Shown: positions 34,239-43,509 of the stretch, in pieces
Numbering within the stretch: position 1 is the stretch's first letter
Layout of the letters: the number at the start of each line of letters is the position of its first letter
Assembly: GCA_002270565.1 (NCBI GenBank)
Contig: NQMI01000032.1
Location: 1,320 to 65,319 of the forward strand
Length of the DNA: 64,000 nucleotides
Direction: 5' to 3'
Source of the DNA: Stenocarpella maydis
Taxonomy: Eukaryota; Ascomycota; Sordariomycetes; Diaporthales; Diaporthaceae
The notes under the pieces: generated by a model
What the model saw: only the letters and a program-made list of their open reading frames with translations
What the model was told of the DNA's origin: nothing
Databases searched by the model: none
Translations under genes and position numbers: made by a program

Positions 34239-35473
34239 ATGATTACTTTGAGCCCTCGAGAACTTCTGCTTTCTCTCATTGGCCGTGGCGATGCTGCCAC
34301 CGAAGCAGTTGATGTACGCAAGGCGGATGTGGCCACCGACCCCTTGCAGAACCTTCTGCTTGAATGCAAGAGCCCAACTTCCCCTCTTGAAGATCCCGAC
34401 AAGGAAGTATGGCCTCGTGCATTCCAGGTCAACGTTGCGGTGGCGATCGATATGGCTGCGACTCTAGGGGTCTGGAAAAAGCTGCGAAATAAGGAATGTG
34501 TTGTCATATCTGAGGTTGTGAAGAGCACGGGTGCAGATATGCCGACGACCAGTGAGTTTTCAAACGATACGACTCGGAAACTGATTGCCATTAATTTCCT
34601 TGGGCGGCAGTTCGAATTATGCGGCAATTAACCGCAGCGGGACTCCTTTCTGACGTTCTAGGCCTCGGAGAACCTGGCTATGCTATCACGTACTTGGGGA
34701 AGCCGTACACGGATCCGAACCACGTTTCCTTTAACCGCTTCATTCTTCGGGAGGTTGTACCAATTGTTGGCGCATCAGTGGAGCAGCGATGCTTCCTGTC
34801 AGAAAATGCCGAAAAGTTTTCTCACGACCCGTGGCTCCGCCTCATCCAAGATCCCACGCGCACATCAGACATGGTCCGTGGAATGAGATCTCTGAGCTCG
34901 GGAACCATGGCGGCCACAGCCTACCCATTCGGAAGCGAGCTCAAGAAGCTGGACATCAGACACGATGACGTCGCAATCGTGGATGTGGCTGGCGGGCAAG
35001 GCCACATCATGGGTGAAGTCCGCAACCAAAACCGAGAATTGAAAGGTCGGATAGTCGTCCAGGACCTCCATTCGGTGCTCGATGCCGCCCCGGACGGCCC
35101 GCCCGAGGGTGTCGAATTCATGGCCCATGATATATTCAGACCGCAGCCGATAAAGACCGCCCACGTCTACTATCTCAGGCATATCATACACAACTGGGAC
35201 GACGACTCGGTGACCGTCATCCTCAGTCATTTAGCTCCGATCATGAAGGCACGCCCGTCGACCAAACTGCTGCTGGTGGATTTGATTCTACCCGCCACTA
35301 ATGTTGCAATGCAGGAGGCGGTGAGAGATTTCACCATGTTTCGCATTGGTGGGATGGAGCGCACCGAGGCACAGTGGCGACAGCTGCTGGCGAGGAGTGG
35401 CTTGGAAATCAAGAAGATCTGGAGAGGCAGCGAGCCTGAAGCATGCGTAGAGTGTGCCTGGGCTAGTTCTTAG
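34239..35473 (+). CDS. SAM-dependent O-methyltransferase (COMT-like)
   Basis: Two exons, 34239-34551 and 34611-35473, with a 59-bp intron, encode 391 residues, normal for fungal class II O-methyltransferases. The N-terminal half is the helical dimerisation region (VNVAVAIDMAATLGVWKKL, then IRIMRQLTAAGLLSDV). The Rossmann-fold half carries the SAM-binding motif VDVAGGQGH (228-236) and VVQDL, and the catalytic base His298 sits in RHIIHNWDDDS. KLLLVDLILP follows as a later strand. The enzyme transfers methyl from S-adenosylmethionine to a hydroxyl of a small aromatic molecule in the cytosol. The substrate cannot be told. A decarboxylase of aromatic acids lies 0.6 kb downstream in convergent orientation, and a dead P450 lies upstream, so a shared aromatic pathway is plausible. 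The first ATG in frame is used. Confidence 0.9.
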
Positions 35474-36038
35474 GTGGTTGGGGAAGCTTCATTCTTAAAG
35501 GCAACCCATTTGGAACGAAGGTCATGAAACTGCCCAGGTGAGTGTATTCATTGAGCCAACTCTTTGCTTTTTGCCCTCTGCAGATAGTTCCCACATACAG
35601 CGCCCGGTGGTCTCTAACAAAGCCGCAGTACATGATCCGGTGATGAGGCAACTGGCACTGGAAATAATTAAGTGTCCTTTGGTTCTATACCACCTTTCCA
35701 AAAAGACAATTTGACATTCAGCTGTACTTTCAGACATAAGTTTCAAACCTCCTCTTGCACTGACATTTCCTCGGGTGTATCATGGGATACGGTAGCATAC
35801 CTATTGAACCAAAACAATCAACTCAAAGAAGGGGCTTTGTACTACCGAGCGTATTCCCCTGGCCATCGCCTAGGCGATGACAAGGTCAAGGCCCTCGGGT
35901 TGATCTAATACCAAACCATTGGGGATGTTGGCACAGCCGCGCAGCGTCTGGTTGGAAATTCCGCTGGTAACATATGTTGAACAAATTTTTTTTAGGGAGT
36001 GGAGTGCTTTGTCTTCCGAAGAAGTACCTATCGGCCCC
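35474..36038. other. Spacer between convergent genes
   Basis: This lies between the 3' ends of the methyltransferase (plus strand) and the decarboxylase (minus strand). No gene was recognised. Confidence 0.55.
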
Positions 36039-37028
36039 TCAGGCCTTTGAACCGCTTTCAATGTCCACTTTCAAAAGCGTGGCTGCGTTTTTCCATCGTA
36101 TCCCCTCCAGCTCATCCTGACTCAGAAGGCCACTGCCTTCAAGCTCTTCCAGCCACCTCAGCCCATCCTCGCTGCCCGCGAAGGGATAGTCCACACTGTA
36201 CATGATCCTGCTCTTTTTCGTGTTCCTCAGTATGCACACTAGTGGGTCCAAGGCCCAATTCCCGCTCGTAGTCAGCCACACATTCCCGTCCCATACCTCA
36301 CGGAATGATCGCGTCTTCCCCCACCGACCGGCAATCCTCTCGATGCGCTGTAGCATGAAGGGTATCATCTCGCCGAAGTGGCCGATGACGATCTTGAGCC
36401 TGGGAAACCGGTCAAAGACTCCCCCCGCATACAGCCGCAGCACGTGTACTGCCACGTCGCTGTGCCAGCCAAACCCGAATGCGGAGATTGCCGCTGACAC
36501 CTGCTCCGGGACCGCGCTTGACCTGTAGTAGGTGCTGAACAGGTTCTCGGAGGGCCACGTCGGATGGATGTAGATTGGCACATCCAGGTCGCACGCCGTC
36601 CCCCAGAGGATATCGTACTCGGGCCCTTCGTAATAAGTCCCCGCCTCGGTGTGGCTGTCGACCAGGGCGCCCAGGAATTTCATCTCGGAGCAAGCTCGTC
36701 GCAGTTCTGCCGCTGCCTCTTCTGGGTGTTGCATCGGTAGCGCGGCAAACCCAGCAAACCGGCCCGGGTGCGCCTGGACCGCCTGGGCGAGCTGGGCATT
36801 CGCCGCCCGGCATTGGTCTGGTGTCAGGTCTCCCGGTCCGTGGGAGATCACCTGCAGCGTCACTTGGCCGGCGTCCATGTCTTTCAGACGCAGCGGCCCA
36901 AGTTCGGTGAATTTGGCCCAGAGTCCGGGGATCTGCTTGAGAGCCTGGTCTGTCTTGTGAGTCCTGGTCTCTGCTGCCGTAGACATGAAGTGTTCCTCGA
37001 GGGTAATGATGGGTGTTCTCGTCGCCAT
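36039..37028 (-). CDS. Amidohydrolase-2 family (hydroxybenzoate-type) decarboxylase
   Basis: A single exon of 329 residues on the reverse strand, from ATG 37028. The metal-site pattern of the ACMSD / gamma-resorcylate / 2,3-dihydroxybenzoate decarboxylase group is present: EEHF at 11-14 (Glu and His ligands), HPTW with His155, GHFGE with His217, and SVDYPF with Asp280. Length matches the group (about 325-340). Members remove CO2 from hydroxybenzoates or 6-methylsalicylate in catabolism or secondary metabolism. The precise substrate cannot be inferred. No signal peptide, so cytosolic. The neighbouring O-methyltransferase and the broken P450 support a role in handling aromatic acids. The reading frame is undamaged and the GC-rich third positions fit an active gene. 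Confidence 0.9.
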   Translation of the reverse strand: MATRTPIITLEEHFMSTAAETRTHKTDQALKQIPGLWAKFTELGPLRLKDMDAGQVTLQVISHGPGDLTPDQCRAANAQLAQAVQAHPGRFAGFAALPMQHPEEAAAELRRACSEMKFLGALVDSHTEAGTYYEGPEYDILWGTACDLDVPIYIHPTWPSENLFSTYYRSSAVPEQVSAAISAFGFGWHSDVAVHVLRLYAGGVFDRFPRLKIVIGHFGEMIPFMLQRIERIAGRWGKTRSFREVWDGNVWLTTSGNWALDPLVCILRNTKKSRIMYSVDYPFAGSEDGLRWLEELEGSGLLSQDELEGIRWKNAATLLKVDIESGSKA

Positions 37029-37353
37029 GGCTGTGGTCCTGTTCCAGCAGCTCCTAAATTGATTTCTTGGTTTATAATATCGTGGGCACCGGATTCGATA
37101 AAGTCCTGAGTCACTCGAAACTGTGTAACCTTCTGGACCATGATGACATCCAGCTTTATACCCCGACGTGTTCCGGAGCTACATGTTCAACTACCGGTGA
37201 TAGTGGCAATACGCCAAGGCCTCCGGACTGCCGGAGTTAAAATAGACCTTGGGGCCGCTGGCTCAATTGTCAGCCCTAGTATCTACATTCTATTGCCAGC
37301 CCGAAGCAATCGTCAACTCGCCAATCGTCAACTCGCATACCCAACGGCCCAGG
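37029..37353. other. Spacer upstream of the decarboxylase
   Basis: Contains the presumed promoter of the reverse-strand decarboxylase. At 37308-37334 the unit CAATCGTCAACTCGC is repeated in tandem. No gene. Confidence 0.5.
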
Positions 37354-37923
37354 GATCAGCGGAGCGGGACGTGTATCTCGCACGCGAAGCGTGCAAGATA
37401 TGCTGGCCCACTCCGCTTGCGGCGTAGCGTTCTGCTTATCCCCATGCCTCTGCAGCCCCTAGCTAACTAAGCAACCCAAGCACGCTCCACGCCCAATATC
37501 AACCACGCTTCTTTATTATTAACACTATAGAAACCGCTAAATAATATAAATTAACTATTTTAAAGCAACTTGGTGATAGATTCAGTCTGTTCTGAAGGCG
37601 TCCTCTTGTTGTTTCTAGGGGGGAACCCCCTAGGACCCCCTGCCTGCGGCGCTAAGCCTGCAGCGCCTCACTACGCCCCCTTCCGGCCCGCGCCTTCCTC
37701 TTTAATAACGGACCACGATTTTCAACGACATGTCTTCTTAACAATTTCCTCTCGGCTAAATACTTTCAGAGGTACATCGTCATTGACCAATCCAGACTCG
37801 AGGATTCTGAACAGACCAATCCAGACTCAGATAACTTTCGGGTGATTACGCTGGGTAAGAACGCTACGCGGGCCGCATATCTCGCACGCTTCGCATGCTC
37901 GATACACGTCCCGCTCCGCTGAA
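37354..37923. mobile_element. Candidate element bounded by inverted repeats
   Basis: The left arm, 37354-37432, begins CAGCGGAGCGGGACGTGTAT and ends GTAGCGTTCT. The right arm, 37858-37923, is its reverse complement with scattered changes; the left arm has an extra segment of about 14 bp (GCCCACTCCGCTTGC region). Each arm also contains a small palindrome (GCACGCGAAGCGTGC on the left). The 425-bp centre holds the inverted motif GGGGGGAACCCCCTAGG near 37618 and a repeated GACCAATCCAGACTC pair at 37785-37828. No coding sequence is inside. This may be a MITE or a pair of nested repeats; target duplications were not found. Confidence 0.55.
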
Positions 37924-38817
37924 TTATTACTTATTCTGGGAAGCGTCAACTCCGCGACGGACTTTGCACCGGCGTGCGGGCCTGGCCATTAGCGCGGCTC
38001 GTCTCTGCATTACATCACTTCTTCTTAGTTGGTTTCGGGCCGGGTCAATTTTCCGGGAGACCAGAGGCCAGAACACGCCCAAGCACCGTCAGGCCTCGCG
38101 TGGTTGGCTGTGGTCTGTTTCTCTGGCAGGTGGCGTGAGTTGGCACACCACCAAGCGTCGTTGTCGCTGGGATGAGCGGCGGGTCCGGAGCGCAAGTACT
38201 CGTGCAAAGATATCAACACCACCAAAACCTCCGGGGTCAAACCACCAGTCCCACGGTAACCACGGGGAATATGGTATAATATATCTACATAGAATTGTTC
38301 AGAATTAGGTATGGAGCACGCTAAGACCCCCCCCCCAAGACTTAAACACCTTGTATTGTTGGTAGAAGGCCAAACACAGTTGACGGGCCAGAATCTCACC
38401 CTAGCTATGCACGGGTAGAGACTGCATCTGCTGCCAAGGGCCTTGGTTGTCGATCGCGCGCAGCCACAAATTTTTGTTTGGGATGCGCATGCGCGGTGCC
38501 TGAACAGAGACATGTTCATGAAACCCGGGGTACGGCCTTGGCGGCCGTAGTCACCTATGAGCAGCCGCAAAACTATATTCTGAGGCGCAGTGCGTCACTT
38601 GCATGTCCTCTGGGCTCTGCATGAAGCCGCAATATAAGGCTGCACTGCAATTAGTGACCACGTGAGCCCCTGACCGGGGTGAGGCTCCTTTTCGTCTCTG
38701 GTGTTGCTAGTAATATCTCCATCTCGCTGGGCGATGTAACGTGTTGGTTGTCTCCGACTGTGTTTTGAGGACAATCTGACAACAACAATCCGGTTCACCA
38801 ACTGACCAAGAAAGCAA

Positions 38818-38852
<35 letters not shown>

Positions 38853-38866
38853 CATTGCGAAATGAG
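37924..38866. other. Spacer with (AC)n microsatellite
   Basis: No gene recognised. An uninterrupted AC dinucleotide run (about 16 units) occupies 38819-38851, ending 15 bp upstream of the ATG of the next gene, so it would lie in its leader. A run of C is found near 38327-38335. Confidence 0.6.
38819..38851. repeat. (AC)n microsatellite
   Basis: A perfect AC dinucleotide repeat of 33 bases, immediately upstream of the start codon at 38867. Length variation is likely between strains. Confidence 0.95.
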
Positions 38867-40150
38867 ATGACTGCAGCTGTGGGATCAAGCCCGCCGCCTC
38901 AGCTCCCTTCCTATAATGAGGCTCTGCAGTGGGGGTTCACGCCCCCACCGCGAATAACATGGGCGCCGCCGAGAGAGGATTCCGAGAGCCCGCGCCCGCG
39001 CATCGCCCGGCCGCGGACGAGTGCCGTGCGGCCCTTCTCCATGTCGACCATCAGTGGATCCACCCTGAGCCGCAGCGGCCACAGGCCGTCAACATCCTCT
39101 GGCGGGCCGCTGCCCACCACTGGCCTCGACAACATCCTCCGGGATGCCCTCGGCGGACCATGGCGCGCCACCAGGGAAACGCCCTCCCCGGCGTCGCCAG
39201 TGTCGCCGGCGTCGCCCGTCCGCCCGTCGACGGCGCAGCCTGTCTCGTCCTCCAGCCTGCTCACCGTGCCGTCCCCCTCGCCATATGACTTCCCGGAGCC
39301 GCGGTCGCCGGCCTACTCGCCAACACAAGAGGAGTTCATCCCGGACCCCGTACCGCTTCACCCGAGGCCGCCCATCCCGCCTGGCTACTCCCGGCACGAC
39401 CCCACCGCGGCAACCTTTCTCATGCACTCGCCGCTCATCTACTCGTCCTCGGGCTCCTCGCCACAGACCCCGGCGTTCCACCTCCACAGCCGGCCCAGCA
39501 AGGCGGGGCGGCCGTACCAGCTGCGCATCAGGCAGCTGGACCACCTCGAGAGCCGCACCCTGGCCTTCAGCCGCGGCCACCGCAGCCCGGCCCGCCTCCT
39601 CCCCCACGGCGGCGAGGAGCCCACGCTGTTCCTGCTCCAGGTGATGCAGCTGCTGGGTGGGCTCGGCGTCGTCCCCGGGCTGGGCCCCTCGTGGCGCGTC
39701 GAGGTGCACCGCGACCCGGGCCACGACCGCGGCGGCGGCGGCGGCGGCATCATCCGCTTCGAGGGCGGCGGGATCCTCGGCATGGGCAGGGGCTTCATGC
39801 GCAAGAGCGGGTGCAAGTTCTGGTACATGACGCGCAAGAGCGACCGCGAGCTCCGCGGGGCGCAGGCCGGGCCCGGGAAGCCCTCGGCGAGGTACGGCTA
39901 CCAGCCCGAGTTCGAGTGGAACCGGCGGCTCCTGTTCTCGGTCGAGAAGAGGCGGGGCGCGCTGGGGCTCGGCGGGCGGAGCAAGGGGTACGAGTGGAAG
40001 GACGCCAGGGGCCGTGTCGTGGCCGTCGAGAGCGCCGAGGGCAGGCTGGATCTATCCCGCCTCGCCGCGTGCATGAGCCCGCAGTCAAGAGAGTCGTTGC
40101 TCGCTTGTTGGGTTGGAAAGTGTTGGGCATCTGGGTCGTTGGAGTTGTGA
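38867..40150 (+). CDS. Pro/Ser-rich protein with conserved-looking C-terminal half; function unknown
   Basis: A single open frame of 427 residues from ATG 38867; the open frame extends four codons further upstream to a TTG. The N-terminal 200 residues are disordered and rich in Pro and Ser, opening with a PPxY-like LPSYNEAL motif, which in fungi can bind WW domains of arrestin/Rsp5 partners (inference). The C-terminal half is structured: RPYQLRIRQLDHLES, SWRVEVHRDPG, GCKFWYMTRKSDREL, YQPEFEWNRRLLFSVEKRRG and YEWKDARGRVVAVES, ending with ESLLACWVGKCW. This alternation of beta-strand-like segments recalls fungal hypothetical proteins with a tubby-like or beta-sandwich tail; I cannot name the family. 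A Gly-rich insert (about 290-310) comes from GGC repeats. GC3 is very high, consistent with a real gene. Confidence 0.75.
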   Translation: MTAAVGSSPPPQLPSYNEALQWGFTPPPRITWAPPREDSESPRPRIARPRTSAVRPFSMSTISGSTLSRSGHRPSTSSGGPLPTTGLDNILRDALGGPWRATRETPSPASPVSPASPVRPSTAQPVSSSSLLTVPSPSPYDFPEPRSPAYSPTQEEFIPDPVPLHPRPPIPPGYSRHDPTAATFLMHSPLIYSSSGSSPQTPAFHLHSRPSKAGRPYQLRIRQLDHLESRTLAFSRGHRSPARLLPHGGEEPTLFLLQVMQLLGGLGVVPGLGPSWRVEVHRDPGHDRGGGGGGIIRFEGGGILGMGRGFMRKSGCKFWYMTRKSDRELRGAQAGPGKPSARYGYQPEFEWNRRLLFSVEKRRGALGLGGRSKGYEWKDARGRVVAVESAEGRLDLSRLAACMSPQSRESLLACWVGKCWASGSLEL

Positions 40151-40989
40151 CGCCCGGGGACGACTACTAATAATGGTCGGACAACAGGACGATGCGTATT
40201 TTATGATCTCCATGACCAAATTTTAATGTGTGAAAGCAGCCTCTGTGTACAGCCTCATGGATGGAACGGGGCAAGCGTATCAGATACCTAGTTTACTCTT
40301 GGCTCGGCGAAATTCAATTCTCTCTCCTCTTCAACATCTGCAGCACAAGGCGATTGATGTTCCTTTCCATCCATGCAGCAAAGCAGAGGCCCACTCGCTA
40401 GATCGCGGCTTACATAGAATGCCCCTCAGGGGTGTCTAGTTCCGCCTTTCGTGTGTTCTCCGATGTTTGAAATTATCGTCAAGCATAAGGCTATTCATTT
40501 CTTAATCTTGAAAGCTGGGTGGTATGTGTTTACAACATGCGGTGCCCACTAGGACAACCACAACCACCACCTAAAAAATATTACCAGCGACATGTTCGGA
40601 AAAACAGCTGAGCTATGGTGACTGGATGCTATAGAGACTCTCCCTGCCATCATTCTTCGTAGCATGCATGCTGGGTTTCTGAACTCACTCTTTGGTGGAA
40701 CGGTAACATTGGAATCCAGAGCCCCCTGAATAAAACTGTGGCATAACTAACTTAACTTCGGTCGCCCGGGCTTGAGCTTGAAACTTTCACTGGCGATGTG
40801 TAAAGTCACAACGGAAGTTACCTCTCGAGAACTTCACGTGCTCAAATAGTGATTCTAAGAATGTCTGGTTCAACATCCAAAACGATCATGTACCACAACA
40901 ATTCTTATTGGATTCTCGGGGCAGAGGCAAGATGTTCGACTTCCGCAAAGCTGTTGCTACAGCGAATCAAAAGAAGCCTCGAGGCTGAT
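40151..40989. other. Spacer
   Basis: No gene recognised on either strand. Confidence 0.5.
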
Positions 40990-41440
40990 ATTTTATGACC
41001 ACCGTTTACTTCTACGTAAATCGGAACGGTGTTCTCGCGTGTTTTTTGGTGTCAATCTCTATTTTGGATATCATTCTACTTGAGTCTCTGTATGGCTTCT
41101 CAAACCCTGAGCTCACTGCGTATATATCTTCGGTGATCAAGTTGTCCGGTGCATCCTAAGCAAGTGTAACACGAACGGTGTCAAGCTTTGCGCTCTCTCG
41201 CTCTGTGCGTTCCTCAGACACGGTCGGGCGCGAGACGCCAATCCAGGAGTATTTGGCACCATACTTGACAAGACGTTAGCTATCAACGACGTTGAGACCA
41301 TATTTGCTCTCGATGCCCAGTACCAAGGTCAGAATCTCATCGCTCAATACCGCGAGGAATTGAGATTGCCAAGATCTGACGGTCCCAGACTTTGATGGAC
41401 GCTCTAGGGTAATTCCCTCAATTTCCGGCTCACACGAATT
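40990..41440 (-). pseudogene. Relic of an unrecognised gene, reverse strand
   Basis: On the reverse strand one frame reads as protein for over 100 codons but is broken by stops. LVLGIESKYGLNVVDS is followed by TAA, then RLVKYGAKYSWIGVSRPTVS and SAKLDTVRVTLA, then TAG, then DAPDNLITEDIYAVSSGFEK. A piece upstream in another frame (ASIKVWDRQILAISIPRG) suggests a frameshift near 41335. No family was recognised. The regular amino-acid pattern, without start or stop signals, is what suggests a decayed exon. Confidence 0.4.
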
Positions 41441-42612
41441 GAATTCTGTGATCCTACTTGATAGTCCCTAGAACCAAGGGGACTCCTACTTTTGAGCTTC
41501 ATTGGGACTCTTCTGGTGGACGACCGAGGTTCCATGCTCCGTCAGGAGGCGATTTTGGTAAGCTACCTACGAATGGGTGAATGATGAATGCATCGCTCGC
41601 AAGCCCTCTGTCTCTTCACAACTCGAAAACTACTTATGTACTTTCGAAAAATTAGCTTTTAACCCCCCACACCCTCCGCTTTCCCGCCTCTTCCTTCCTT
41701 CCTTCCTTCTATGGCTCCCTATGCTTAGATTCTTACAATTTCGTTCTGATGCTGCATGGATATGAGGTGTCTATGAACTTTGGGAAATTGAAACTGGCCA
41801 TTGCATCGACAACACACTGTCGATGGATCCCAGGCTATTTCCTGAAGACAGGGACAAGCGAGGTCGCCTGGGTGCGGAGTCCTTGACAACTCGGGTATCT
41901 TCCCAGCGCAGGAGTAAGTCCAATGCCCACCCAAGAAGAGATATATCCTCGAGGTCGCTGAGCTGTATCCCACGGCCTGGAGGCGATTTTGGTCCTCCGG
42001 ATGCGGCCAAACCCCGCCACCTCGGGTGCTCGCACATCGAAGACGACCCTGAAAGAGAACGCCGTTGACGAGGTCTACAAATGCAGCCTGCTTCTCGACG
42101 TCCGTCTGACGACGTCCCGCGGCGCCAGGAGACCTGGCCGAGCTCTGACATCGACATTATCCGCGGGTGTTCCCTGGACATGGGGGGAGGGGGTCGACGC
42201 TGACGGCTCTCGCCCCCCCCCCTTCCCCCGCGGAGGAACACGAGGCTGCCGGTGCGGTCCTGGAGGGCACCATTCACCTCGGGGGTGAAATCCACCTGGA
42301 GCTGCAAGCCAGAGTGGTGGTGAACCATGGCCCGCTAAAGACTTCCCGCCACCTGAGCACTGCCCGCTGAGGGCCCCCATGCTCCCCAAGACACGCCGCC
42401 ACTACTTAATCTTCTCGCGTAACTGGCCGCAGTTGCTCTCGAGCTACATCACCGCCAGGTGACCCCACGCACACATCCATGCCGTTGCAAATATAGGTGT
42501 CACATCCATTTTCACTAGCCAAACCTCAGGCACGATGGTCTGGTATGGTTGCCTTTGCTAAGGCCAACCAACTTGTTTCTGGGGCTTTTTTTTTTATAAA
42601 AAAAAAAAAGAT
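41441..42612. other. Spacer
   Basis: Frames on both strands at 41770-42390 overlap and show no motif. Homopolymers include a C run near 42214 and adjacent T and A runs at 42586-42609, just past the 3' end of the next pseudogene. Nothing firm can be called. Confidence 0.45.
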
Positions 42613-43509
42613 CTACGTAGTCTTTGCCGATGGTTGTATAGACCCATGGGATATGATCTGTTCCACAGCTCGAGTGACTACTGCCCTGATGATCCCCGGA
42701 CTTGTCAATTCACCCGTGCTAAGCTCCGCAAGGCGATCCGTCCCTGACTTAACCGCAAGAAGCATAGCGTATAGCGAATACAATGCGTCGTTTCCAGCAT
42801 TGTGAAATGTCGACCTGTGTGGTAGACAGCCAAGCTTAGCTAGAACGCCGGCGAGTGAAAAGTCTTATCCAGGCTCTAGTATAAGGTTTGGGTGATAAGG
42901 AGGAAATAGAAGTCGAGCCAATGAGTGTGTGTCGATGATGGTTGGTATAGGCCCAATGCTGTCAGCATCTATGCCGGGGAGTCGTAAAATCCTTAGGTCT
43001 TCCCCAAGAGAATGCCCTACCAAGACAATATTTCGTGAACAGCTGCTCTCAGAACCTATTACAGTATCTCTAATGCAAAGATTCTGTATGATCGTTGAAG
43101 ATACCTCCTCTGGAGTAATCAAGTGGGTCTGAGCAAAAACACATTGCTTCTTCTTTTTGGTTTCCCTTTCCTTTCCCTTTGCCTTGGTAGCCTTCTCAGT
43201 TTTCCGCGGGAGGTCAACCTCAAACATCTGGAGTGATATTAAGCTTCTTAAATCACTTGATGTAGATAAGGAGCGAATACCTCGTGCATCAAGACTTGCA
43301 AATGCAAGTTGTGTAACAACCGGTTTCTCGGCTAAGAGGTGTAGTCTCTGTCGGTCTGATGCTACCTCAAGATCGAGAGATATGAAGACGGCGTCTATGG
43401 ACAGGATGCCATCTTGTCGTACTCCTAAGAGCCGCTCGAGATGCTTTAGGCCTCCTAGTCTGCCTGGTTTGAGTTTGAGCGATTGTATATGGGTGGTTTC
43501 TTGTTCCAT
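42613..43509 (-). pseudogene. GFD2/YDR514C-like RNase H-fold protein, interrupted by a stop
   Basis: The frame runs from ATG 43509 (reverse strand) for 214 codons to TAA at 42865-42867, then continues open in the same frame to TAG at 42613-42615. Motifs on both sides of the stop belong to one exonuclease-like RNase H fold. Before it: FISLDLEVA (the DxE metal motif), TQLAFASLDARGI, VLVGHSLGEDLRIL and IIDTHSLARLLF. After it: DFSLAGVLAKLGCLPHRSTF and the active-site HNAGNDALYSLYAMLL. The TAA therefore removes part of the active site, and CAA to TAA would explain it. The family includes yeast Gfd2-like proteins and fungal 3'-5' exonuclease-like proteins, mostly uncharacterised. A Lys-rich insert lies around residues 105-120. 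Either a pseudogene or a sequencing error. Confidence 0.75.

Noticed and set aside
41771..42328. 185-codon reverse frame
   Set aside because: Overlaps equally long forward frames, no motif, low-complexity composition.
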